A DNA stretch of 64,000 nt from Terriglobia bacterium. Lineage in GTDB: Bacteria > Acidobacteriota > Terriglobia > Terriglobales > Acidobacteriaceae. Positions 17,045-23,875 of this stretch are shown here, piece by piece; positions within the stretch are counted from its first letter, which is position 1; each line of letters starts with the position of its first letter. The notes under the pieces are model-generated. The model searched no databases and had not been told where the DNA came from. It saw nothing but the letters and a program-made list of their open reading frames with translations. The translations under genes and the position numbers were made by a program. The stretch spans positions 1 to 64,000 of the forward strand of contig JAIQFT010000025.1 of the NCBI GenBank assembly GCA_020073185.1. Reading direction: 5' to 3'.

Positions 17045-17995
17045 TCAGTCCGCCGCCGCTTCCGCTTCCGCCTCTTGCTGCTGTGAACCGAGCGCAACCG
17101 CCTTCCCACTCTCTGCCTGATTCACCAACAGCACGCTCGCCAGCACAATGGCCGCTCCAATCAGCATTCGCGCCGTCACCACTTCCCCGCCCAGCGCCCA
17201 CCCCAACCATACGGCGATGATTGGATTGACATAAGCGTGCGTGCCGACCCGAGCGGCGGTGCTCACCCGCATCAGCCACGTGTACGCGCTGAATGCAATG
17301 ATGGAACCGAACACGATCAGGTAGCCAAGCGCCAGCACGGATCGCGGCGTGATCCTGCCAAGTTGCACCCGCTCGCCCAAGCCCGTGCCCACGGCGAGCA
17401 GCAGTACGCCCCCAGTGAGCATCTGCATCGCTGAGTACATGCCCGAGGAGACGCCTGAAACCGCTCCGCGCGCGTAAATTGCGCCCACCGACCAGAGCAC
17501 GCCGCCCAGCAGCAGCGCCGCAGTGGCGATCATCTCGCCTTTAGCATCAATGGGCATCAGCACGGCCACGCCGGCGATCCCAAAGGCAAGTCCGGCCAAA
17601 GTACCGCCGGAGATCCTGCCTTCCTGCTTCGCCCGGCGCGCCAGCAGCACCATGATCACCGGCTCCAGGGAAACCAGCAGGGCCGCCATCCCCGACGATA
17701 CCCGCTGCTCCGCCCACGCCAGCAATCCGTGTCCACCCAGAAAGCACAGCGCGCCTGCCAGCACCGCCGGTTTCCACGCAAATCGCGGCGGCGCTGCCTC
17801 GCCACGTAACCGCAGATAGGCGAACAGTAGTGTGCCGGCTGCCAGGTGCCGGATTCCCATCATGAGCAGAGGGGGAATGCTCTCGATGGCCACGCGGATG
17901 CCCAGGTAGGTGGAGCCCCAGACTACGTAGATGGCGACAAACGCGAGGATCAGCAACGCGGGTTTCGGCCGTCCGTGCATGCCACTCCGGTTCAT
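17045..17995 (-). CDS. EamA/DMT-family transporter (YedA-like)
   Basis: Predicted 316-residue inner-membrane protein with ten hydrophobic segments arranged as two EamA repeats. VVWGSTYLGIRVAIESIPPLLMMGIRHLAAG is the typical first repeat start and ALLVSLEPVIMVLLARR ends its fourth helix; the second repeat runs from LLLGGVLWSVGAIYARG to IGAAIVLASVLLVNQ. The family exports metabolites or drugs (YedA, RhaT relatives); the substrate is unknown. The C-terminal tail is a Gln/Glu/Ala-rich cytoplasmic extension. Same strand as the radical SAM gene with a 56 bp gap, so co-transcription is possible. Starts at 17995 or 17980 are both plausible. Confidence 0.87.
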   Translation of the reverse strand: MNRSGMHGRPKPALLILAFVAIYVVWGSTYLGIRVAIESIPPLLMMGIRHLAAGTLLFAYLRLRGEAAPPRFAWKPAVLAGALCFLGGHGLLAWAEQRVSSGMAALLVSLEPVIMVLLARRAKQEGRISGGTLAGLAFGIAGVAVLMPIDAKGEMIATAALLLGGVLWSVGAIYARGAVSGVSSGMYSAMQMLTGGVLLLAVGTGLGERVQLGRITPRSVLALGYLIVFGSIIAFSAYTWLMRVSTAARVGTHAYVNPIIAVWLGWALGGEVVTARMLIGAAIVLASVLLVNQAESGKAVALGSQQQEAEAEAAAD

Positions 17996-18171
17996 ACCAG
18001 CCCTTGATAGCCCCGAAAACGCTCAGGACAGGCAACCGCAAACTGCCAACGTTTCCTGATGTCAGGTGGAGTGAGCCTGATGCAGGCTTTTTCAGCTGGG
18101 GGGAGCTGCAGCCATGCCGCTCGAATTGTCTATCCGCCGTTTTGAGGCAAGCCGTGATGACGATATTAGTT

Positions 18172-18202
18172 TAATCAAGTTTAATATTGACAAACTTAAT
18201 TA
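18172..18202 (+). promoter_or_regulatory. AT-rich operator overlapping a consensus -35 box upstream of the DUF2089 gene
   Basis: Inverted repeat TAATCAAGTTT (18172-18182) and AAACTTAATTA (18192-18202), one mismatch in 11, 9 bp spacer. A perfect -35 hexamer TTGACA (18187-18192) lies inside it; the -10 is weak. The surrounding ~80 bp are strikingly AT-rich for this genome. Probable operator and promoter for the 18238-19300 cassette. Confidence 0.5.
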
Positions 18203-18237
18203 GTATATGTACGTTACTTATGTTTTTAAAATATTAA

Positions 18238-18591
18238 GTGACGAATATATCTAATGCCACCTGCCCCGAGTGCAAGCAAGCCATGACGGTCAACCGCGTG
18301 GCTTGCCCGAACTGCCGGATGTCACTGGAAGGTGAGTTCGAGGTTCCGCCGCTGGGCAGGCTTTCGCCCGACGACCAGGCCTTTGTTATCGCCTTCGTAC
18401 GCCACCACGGCTCGATCAAGAAGATGGAAGAGTTGTTCGATATCAGCTATCCCACGGTCAAGAACCGTCTTAATGCCATTGGCGCCGCCCTCGACAAGAC
18501 CTTCGAGGCGCCGTCCCCCAACCTTTACGTCCTGGAGCAACTGGCGCGCGGCGAGATCACCGTCGAGGAAGCCCTGGAACGCATGAATTAA
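18238..18591 (+). CDS. DUF2089 family zinc-ribbon/HTH protein
   Basis: Predicted 117 residues, GTG start. The N-terminus has a zinc ribbon (TCPECKQ... VACPNCRM). The centre is a helix-turn-helix-like region (LSPDDQAFVIAFVRHHGSIKKMEELFDISYPTVKNRLNAIG), and the C-terminus a short helix (LEQLARGEITVEEALERM) of the type found in SHOCT/YvlB proteins. DUF2089 proteins are small likely DNA-binding regulators. It is first of three same-strand genes (gaps 14 and 35 bp) and probably regulates the cassette through the operator upstream. Confidence 0.88.
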   Translation: MTNISNATCPECKQAMTVNRVACPNCRMSLEGEFEVPPLGRLSPDDQAFVIAFVRHHGSIKKMEELFDISYPTVKNRLNAIGAALDKTFEAPSPNLYVLEQLARGEITVEEALERMN

Positions 18592-18605
18592 AGAAAGGAA
18601 TCGCT

Positions 18606-19037
18606 ATGTCGCTGGAAACCCGCAAAGTGCTCGACATGCTCGCTGAAGGCAAGATCACCGCCGCTGATGCGGATAAGCTTCTGGAAAAACTCCGGGCTTC
18701 CTCCGCGACTGCCGAAGGAAGCCAGCCCGACGTCTCGGCTGCACAGGACAGAGGACGCTTCGTGCACCGCATGCGTTTCCTGCGCGTCGTGGTGGACGAA
18801 CCGGGGCGGAAGCAGGTGAACATCCGTTTGCCGCTGGCCTTTGCGCGCGCCGGGATGTCGCTGGCGGGCGTACTTCCCGCCAGCGTGACGGAGAAACTCA
18901 AGGAGCGCGGCATTGACCTCGACCGGGTGCGTCTCCACACCGGCAAGTGGGATGACGTGACCGACAAGGTCTTCGAGGAACTCAACCTGGATGTGGACAA
19001 GGGCGACGGCAAGAAGGTCAGGATTTTTTGCGAGTAG
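18606..19037 (+). CDS. SHOCT-like/YvlB N-terminal domain protein
   Basis: Predicted 143 residues. The N-terminus (VLDMLAEGKITAADADKLLEKL) is the short helical hairpin seen in YvlB/LiaX-type envelope-stress proteins and mirrors the C-terminus of the upstream DUF2089 protein. The remainder (FLRVVVDEPGRKQVNIRLP, then VRLHTGKWDDVTDKVFEELN) is a small alpha/beta domain of unknown function. AAAGGAA lies close upstream of the start. No membrane segment is present, so it may pair with the small membrane protein encoded next. The role in envelope-stress sensing is inferred from family association only. Confidence 0.75.
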   Translation: MSLETRKVLDMLAEGKITAADADKLLEKLRASSATAEGSQPDVSAAQDRGRFVHRMRFLRVVVDEPGRKQVNIRLPLAFARAGMSLAGVLPASVTEKLKERGIDLDRVRLHTGKWDDVTDKVFEELNLDVDKGDGKKVRIFCE

Positions 19038-19072
19038 CGGACAAGCAGCGCGCGTGAGAAGCCGGGCATCTG

Positions 19073-19300
19073 ATGGCTGACATGCGCACTTTGCTCGTGA
19101 TCGGCATTCTGATGATCGTGCTGGGTGTCGTTTCCCTGCTCGTCGGCGTGCCCCAACGCCAAAGCAGCGGCATAAAGATCGGCGGCGCTCGGATTGGCGT
19201 GCAGACCCAAACCTCGGAACGCATTCCCCTTCCTGCCTCGATCGCGCTCATCATGGGCGGCGTGGTGCTGGCGGCGGTCGGCGGACGATCGGCCCGCTAG
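19073..19300 (+). CDS. Small two-helix membrane protein (DUF3185-like)
   Basis: Predicted 75 residues: a first membrane helix (LLVIGILMIVLGVVSLLVGV), a short charged loop (QRQSSGIKIGGARIGVQTQ), and a second helix (PASIALIMGGVVLAAVGG). The layout and the GGVVLAAVGG ending resemble DUF3185 proteins. Last gene of the DUF2089 cassette, 35 bp after the SHOCT-like gene. Function unknown. Confidence 0.7.
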   Translation: MADMRTLLVIGILMIVLGVVSLLVGVPQRQSSGIKIGGARIGVQTQTSERIPLPASIALIMGGVVLAAVGGRSAR

Positions 19301-19364
19301 GTTTTACAAGTTTTTACCACCCCGCCGAATCTGAAGCTCGGATCGGGAAATCTATAATTCCGTC

Positions 19365-20066
19365 ATGCGTCACGCCATCAACCACCTGAAGAAGTCCGAC
19401 CCCGTCATGGCCTCAATCATCGCCCGGGTTGGCCCCTTCCGCCTTGATCGTCGCCCCGCCACCTTCGAAGCCATGGTCCGCGCCATCGTTTTTCAGCAAC
19501 TCGCCGGCGCCGCCGCCCGCACCATCTATCAGCGCCTGCAAAATGCTTGCGAGCAGGCCGTCGGCGGCCAGGACACCGAGCGCTCTCTCTACGGCGGCTT
19601 CCGAATCACGCCCGAATCGGTGCTCGCGCTCAGCGAAGAACAGATGCGCGCCTGCGGCCTCTCGCGCCAGAAGCTCAGCTACATTCGCGACCTGGCGCAA
19701 AAAACCATCGCCCGCGACGTGGACTTCGCCAGCCTCCCCAACATGTCCGACGAGCACGTCATCGAGCACCTGACGCGCGTCAAGGGAGTTGGCGTCTGGT
19801 CGGCGCAGATGTTCCTCATCTTCGCCCTGGGCCGCCTCGACGTGATGCCCACCGCCGATCTTGGCATCAACATGGCGATCTGCAAGGCTTACGGCAAGCG
19901 CAAAATCCCCAAGCCGAAGCAGATTTTAAAGTTCTCGGAAAAATGGAAGCCCTACCGCTCGCTGGCCTGTTGGTACCTGTGGCGCTCGGTGGACAAGCCT
20001 GCGGAAAAAACTCAGCCACAGAGGGCACGGAGGAATGCGAAAGCCAAGAAGGCGAGCGCTTCTTAG
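19365..20066 (+). CDS. DNA-3-methyladenine glycosylase II (AlkA/HhH-GPD family)
   Basis: Predicted 233-residue base-excision repair enzyme that removes alkylated purines. FEAMVRAIVFQQLAGAAARTIYQRL opens the HhH-GPD fold. LTRVKGVGVWSAQMFLIFALG is the helix-hairpin-helix. MPTADLGINMAI contains the catalytic Asp (residue 165). It lacks the N-terminal domain of E. coli AlkA, like many short bacterial AlkA2/Mag-type enzymes. After KPYRSLACWYLWRSVDK the family ends; the last ~20 residues (TQPQRARRNAKAKKASAS) are partly encoded by the left arm of a dispersed inverted repeat. Confidence 0.9.
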   Translation: MRHAINHLKKSDPVMASIIARVGPFRLDRRPATFEAMVRAIVFQQLAGAAARTIYQRLQNACEQAVGGQDTERSLYGGFRITPESVLALSEEQMRACGLSRQKLSYIRDLAQKTIARDVDFASLPNMSDEHVIEHLTRVKGVGVWSAQMFLIFALGRLDVMPTADLGINMAICKAYGKRKIPKPKQILKFSEKWKPYRSLACWYLWRSVDKPAEKTQPQRARRNAKAKKASAS

Positions 20067-20205
20067 TTGCGGTTAGGCCTCGGACCGGCACTGCGGCACA
20101 TGACGCTGTGCTTCCTAGGCGCGCCCTTGCGGCTTGCGCCCATTCTGGTCCTCGTTGACCGCGTACATCCACCCGTTTAGCTATTGTTCTCCGTGTCCTC
20201 TGTGG
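20016..20205. repeat. Long-arm inverted repeat (CCACAGAG family) spanning the AlkA-like gene end
   Basis: Left arm CCACAGAGGGCACGGAG (20016-20032) and right arm CTCCGTGTCCTCTGTGG (20189-20205) pair over 17 bp with one G-T wobble. They bracket about 156 bp. The left arm lies within the AlkA-like coding sequence and the right arm ends 17 bp before the B12-subunit start. TCTGTGGTTAAAT following the right arm recurs at 12021. Confidence 0.6.
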
Positions 20206-20222
20206 TTAAATAGTGACCTGCC

Positions 20223-20645
20223 ATGCCCGGCGAACGCAAAATCCGTGTGCTCGTTGCCAAACCCGGCCTGGACGGGCACGATCGCGGCGCCAAGGTCATC
20301 GCGCGCGCCCTGCGCGATGCCGGCATGGAGGTCATCTACACCGGCCTGCGCCAGACCCCCGAGATGATCGTCAACGCGTCCCTCCAGGAAGACGTGGACG
20401 TGATCGGCCTCTCCATTCTCTCCGGAGCGCACAACGCCATCGTCCCGCGCGTTATGGACTTGCTGAAGCAAAACAATATGGATGACGTGCTGGTGCTGGT
20501 CGGCGGCATCATCCCCGATCAGGACGTGCCGCTGCTGAAGGAAAAAGGGGTCGCCGGAATTTTCCAGCCCGGCACCGCTATGGACGAGATCATCCAGTTC
20601 ATCCGCCAGCACGTGAAGCCGCGCGGCATTCCAGCCGGCACGTAA
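20223..20645 (+). CDS. B12-binding small subunit of the acyl-CoA mutase
   Basis: Predicted 140-residue stand-alone cobalamin-binding domain. [12 protein letters not shown] contains the DxHxxG lower-ligand motif (D17, H19, G22), followed by GLSILSG (the SxL strand) and [12 protein letters not shown] (the GG motif). This base-off/His-on cofactor domain completes the catalytic barrel subunit encoded at 13451, together forming an adenosylcobalamin mutase of IcmA/IcmB architecture. The two genes are on the same strand but 4.9 kb apart with a minus-strand pair between them, so they are not one transcript. Confidence 0.92.
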   Translation: MPGERKIRVLVAKPGLDGHDRGAKVIARALRDAGMEVIYTGLRQTPEMIVNASLQEDVDVIGLSILSGAHNAIVPRVMDLLKQNNMDDVLVLVGGIIPDQDVPLLKEKGVAGIFQPGTAMDEIIQFIRQHVKPRGIPAGT

Positions 20646-20656
20646 AGCAAATGCTT

Positions 20657-20736
20657 AACCACGGATCGCTACAAGATTTGCACGGATCAAACTTTTTTCT
20701 TGTCTGATCCGTGTTCATCCGTGTAAATCCGTGGTT
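20657..20736. repeat. Dispersed intergenic inverted repeat (CCACGGAT family), copy 2
   Basis: Outer arms AACCACGGAT (20657-20666) and ATCCGTGGTT (20727-20736) are perfectly complementary. Inner CACGGATC and GATCCGTG pair as well. It fills the gap between the B12 subunit and the enoyl-CoA hydratase. Confidence 0.65.
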
Positions 20737-20743
20737 CGGTCTT

Positions 20744-21373
20744 ATGCCGGACACTCACTACACGCTTGAGGCGCGCGATGCCGCACTGATTCTTCGCCTC
20801 GTCTCGCCCGACGGCACCAATCGCCTAACGCGCGCCTGCGTCCTCACACTAACCGAAAAACTTCGCGAACTCGCCCGCGAGCCGCTCCCGCTCATCATTA
20901 CCGGCAATCACAAATTCTTTTCTGCGGGTGCGGAGTTGGAGGAAATCGTCGCTCTCACCGGCCCTGCGGCGTACCAGTTCTCCCTCATGGGCCAGGCGCT
21001 GATGAACGAGGTGGACCGCTTCCCTGCCCGCGTCATGGCCGCGGTGTCCGGCTACTGCATGGGCGGCGGGTTCGACTTGGCGCTCGCCTGCCATCGCCGC
21101 ATCGCCTCGCCACACGCCGTCTTTGGACATCGCGGCGCCGCCCTGGGCCTGATAACCGGCTGGGGAGGAACGCAGCGCCTGCCGCGACTGGTCGGCAAGG
21201 CCCGCGCCTTGCAGATGATGATCGAAGCGGAAAAAGTCCACGCCCGCGAGGCCCTCCGCATCGGCCTGGTGGACGCCATCGCCGACGACCCGATCAGCGC
21301 GGCGATCACGATGCTCACCAAAGTTGGCAGTTGGCAGCCGGTAGTCCGTAGCCCAGCGCGGATCTCGCCCTGA
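20744..21373 (+). CDS. Enoyl-CoA hydratase/isomerase family protein
   Basis: Predicted 209-residue crotonase-fold protein, shorter than the usual ~260. LPLIITGNHKFFSAGAELEEI holds the first oxyanion-hole segment. AAVSGYCMGGGFDLALACHRRIAS holds the second, and FGHRGAALGLITGWGGTQRLPRLVG follows. The Glu normally found near the latter segment (hydratase general acid/base) is not clear, so it could be an isomerase or hydrolase. The C-terminus is truncated after ADDPISAAITML and ends in residues read from a heptad repeat (VGSWQPVVRS). Location after the acyl-CoA mutase subunit suggests branched-chain or short-chain acyl-CoA breakdown. Confidence 0.85.
   Translation: MPDTHYTLEARDAALILRLVSPDGTNRLTRACVLTLTEKLRELAREPLPLIITGNHKFFSAGAELEEIVALTGPAAYQFSLMGQALMNEVDRFPARVMAAVSGYCMGGGFDLALACHRRIASPHAVFGHRGAALGLITGWGGTQRLPRLVGKARALQMMIEAEKVHAREALRIGLVDAIADDPISAAITMLTKVGSWQPVVRSPARISP
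21322..21349. repeat. Short heptad tandem repeat (AGTTGGC-type)
   Basis: Units AGTTGGC, AGTTGGC, AGCCGGT, AGTCCGT inside the 3' end of the enoyl-CoA hydratase-like gene. Confidence 0.6.
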
Positions 21374-21512
21374 AGCTACACCACTGACGGCTGATGGGAG
21401 AGCCCACTAGCTCGCAGATTGAGCCTGAGTCGATTTACTCTACACCTTCTACCGGTCCCCGTTGAGGGCGCGCCGTTTGCCCGCGCCACCTTGCGGGATT
21501 TATGCTGTCTCC

Positions 21513-22622
21513 ATGGCACCGCGTTCTCGCGCATCCTGGTCGGACGACGAAGCGCGCGAGTACGCCACCATCCTCGAGCTCGCCAGCGACGCCGTCTTGG
21601 TGCTTGATCTGGAAGGCAAGATTCGGTTCTGGAACCGCGGCGCCGAGCGCCTCTATGGCTGGACCAGCGGCGAGGTCCTGGGCAAGTCTGCTCACGAACT
21701 GCTGCGCTCCGAACTCCCGGTTCCGCGCGCGGAGATTCTTGCCGCCGTTCGCGTGCAGGGGGAATGGCGCGGCGAGATTATCCACATCAACAAGGAAGGG
21801 CTCGGCGTAGTTGTTGCCACCCGCTGGACTCCCCGCGTCGATGCCAACGGTAAGTTGATTGGGACCTTCGAGATCAACCGCGACCTCACCGAAGAGAAGC
21901 GACGGCAAGAAAACATCCGCAACGCCGAGCGCCTGGCCACTCTCGGACGCCTGGCCGCCACCGTCGCGCACGAAATCAACAATCCGCTCGATGTCCTCAA
22001 CAATATTTTCTATCTCTTAAAGCAGCAGCCGCTCTCGGGCGCCGCCAGCGCCCTGGTTCAGCAAGCCGAACTCGAGGTGAAGTGCATTGCCGACATCACC
22101 AACGCCACTCTCCGCTACTCGCGATCCAGCGGGCAGCCGGCTCAGACCAGCCTGAGCGATATCCTGGACAACGTGCTGGCGATGCACTCGGGACAAATCC
22201 GCACCCGGAATGTCCAGGTTGAAAGGCGCTATCGTACGGAAGGAAATGTGATCGCGCGCGCAGGGGAACTGCGGCAGGTATTCGCCAACCTGGTCGGTAA
22301 CGCGCTTGACGCCCTTCCTGCCGGCGGCCGCCTTCGAGTGAGCTTGACCGGAGGCGGCTCCAACGGCTTCTTCGTTGCCATCGCCGACCACGGCACCGGC
22401 ATATCTCCCGCGGTCCGCGAAAAGATCTTCGAACCCTTCTTCACCACCAAGGGCGCCAGCGGTACCGGCCTCGGACTCTGGATCGCGCGCGGCATCGTCC
22501 GCAACCACGGCGGAACCATCCGCGTGCGCAGCTACACCCAGCCCGGCCGCTCCGGGACCGTTTTCATGCTCTGGATTCGGAAAAGCCTGCATGGGCAGGA
22601 ATGCAGCGAGTCTGTCGCCTGA
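21513..22622 (+). CDS. Soluble PAS-domain sensor histidine kinase
   Basis: Predicted 369 residues with no membrane segment. A PAS domain covers about residues 15-130 ([26 protein letters not shown]... ending [14 protein letters not shown]). The HisKA dimerisation helix contains the phospho-acceptor His in [19 protein letters not shown]. The ATPase domain has the N box ([10 protein letters not shown]), G1 (DHGTGI), F box (FEPFFTTK) and G2 (GTGLGLWIA). Autophosphorylation from ATP and transfer to a response regulator are expected. No response regulator is adjacent; the nearest receiver-like gene (31163) is degenerate. It is convergent with the DUF4870-like gene 9 bp downstream. Confidence 0.92.
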   Translation: MAPRSRASWSDDEAREYATILELASDAVLVLDLEGKIRFWNRGAERLYGWTSGEVLGKSAHELLRSELPVPRAEILAAVRVQGEWRGEIIHINKEGLGVVVATRWTPRVDANGKLIGTFEINRDLTEEKRRQENIRNAERLATLGRLAATVAHEINNPLDVLNNIFYLLKQQPLSGAASALVQQAELEVKCIADITNATLRYSRSSGQPAQTSLSDILDNVLAMHSGQIRTRNVQVERRYRTEGNVIARAGELRQVFANLVGNALDALPAGGRLRVSLTGGGSNGFFVAIADHGTGISPAVREKIFEPFFTTKGASGTGLGLWIARGIVRNHGGTIRVRSYTQPGRSGTVFMLWIRKSLHGQECSESVA

Positions 22623-22631
22623 CCGCGCCGC

Positions 22632-23087
22632 CTACATGGCGTTCGCTTGTTTTTCCGCGATGTCGCCGATGACCGGCAGTTTCCACATCTGGCCGTTGTA
22701 GGCCTTCATCAGCATCAGCACCCAAAGGATCAGCCCCCCGAGCCCGCACAGCGGCCACACCAGGATCATTGCCCAACCCAGAATCGGCATCGCGCCCACA
22801 AACGTAAGCGCCACCCACAGGATTGTCCACGCGACGTAGAAGAAGATGGACTGGAATGCATGGAAACGGATGAAGCGGTTTCGGTTGTACGGCTCGATGA
22901 CCAGAAAGATGATGGCAGGAACGATCGTCACGTAGGCCAGCAGGCCGGCCACGTTGTCGGTAAGCCCACCGGCTGCCGGCGCCGCCGCCCCTCGCCCGGC
23001 CGAGGGCCCCGCCGGCTTGCCGCAACCCGGGCAGTTGTTCGCGTTGTCCGGTAATTGCGCACCACAGTTGGAGCAGAACCGCGCCAT
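22632..23087 (-). CDS. Zinc-ribbon plus DUF4870-type membrane protein
   Basis: Predicted 151 residues. The start at 23087 has GGGAGG 8 bp upstream. The N-terminus is a zinc ribbon (ARFCSNCGAQLPDNANNCPGCGKP), then an Ala/Gly linker, then three membrane helices (NVAGLLAYVTIVPAIIFLVI, FQSIFFYVAWTILWVALTFVG, GLGGLILWVLMLMKAY) with RNRFIRFHAFQSIF, the DUF4870 signature. Function unknown; the arrangement (cytosolic zinc ribbon tethered to a small membrane domain) is common in many bacteria. Confidence 0.9.
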   Translation of the reverse strand: MARFCSNCGAQLPDNANNCPGCGKPAGPSAGRGAAAPAAGGLTDNVAGLLAYVTIVPAIIFLVIEPYNRNRFIRFHAFQSIFFYVAWTILWVALTFVGAMPILGWAMILVWPLCGLGGLILWVLMLMKAYNGQMWKLPVIGDIAEKQANAM

Positions 23088-23246
23088 ATATATCGCCTCC
23101 CGATATTGTCCGAGGTTTTTCTTAAGCGCGTGCGTTTGCCGTCCGCGCCCATCCCGGTCGGCGCGCACATTATCAGAACGATGCCCGCAACGCAATGTGA
23201 AGGGCAGCTCAAATGCGCGGACCCGCGCCTGCATTGCGGTTTTGGG

Positions 23247-23756
23247 CTAGACGAAGCGTCCCGACTTTCGCCGGCACGCTTCGCATACGCCGTAGATCTG
23301 GAACGTATGCCGCGTCGTCAGGTAGTGGTGTTTCCGCCCAATCTCCTGCTCCAGCCTCCCCACCTCCGGCGAGAAGAACTCCACCGAGCCTCCACATTCC
23401 GTGCACACCATGTGGTGGTGATTGCGACGGTTGTACTGGTGCTCATATCGCGTGATGCCGTCGTGAAACGCCACCTCGCTCGCCAATCCGCATTCCGCCA
23501 GCAGTTTCAGCGTGCGGTACACGGTCGTGAACCCGATCTTCGGGTCCTTCCTCTTCACCAGCCGGTGCAGCGCGTCGACGGAGAGATGTTCGCGTGTTTC
23601 CAGGAAAGTCCGCAGGATGGTATCCCTTTGCTCCGTGTGCTTCAGGCCGACCTTTTTCAGATGATCGTGAAAGATGCCCTCGGCTTCGCGCACGTTCTCC
23701 CGCGAAATCGACGGCTGATCGTCCACGCGTTTCTGGAGTGTGGTCACAACGCTCAA
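23247..23756 (-). CDS. Fur/PerR-family metalloregulator
   Basis: Predicted 169 residues. The winged-helix DNA-binding half contains HTEQRDTILRTFL and DPKIGFTTVYRTLKLLAECGLA. The dimerisation half has the regulatory metal ligands YNRRNHHHMVCTECG and structural zinc Cys pairs CTEC and CEAC. Typical of Fur or PerR; which metal it senses is not decided by sequence here. The start codon is TTG at 23756 or GTG at 23747. It is divergent from the penicillin acylase gene (119 bp gap); no clear Fur box was identified there. Confidence 0.92.
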   Translation of the reverse strand: MSVVTTLQKRVDDQPSISRENVREAEGIFHDHLKKVGLKHTEQRDTILRTFLETREHLSVDALHRLVKRKDPKIGFTTVYRTLKLLAECGLASEVAFHDGITRYEHQYNRRNHHHMVCTECGGSVEFFSPEVGRLEQEIGRKHHYLTTRHTFQIYGVCEACRRKSGRFV

Positions 23757-23875
23757 TTCCCCGCATCAGGATATCACCGCGGTTTCATCGCCTGGTTTCA
23801 AAAACGGCGCTTGCGGGGCGTGTCTTCAGCTGCGCCACCTGAAGCCTCCCTCTGCCGCTGCTAGAATCAAACGCC

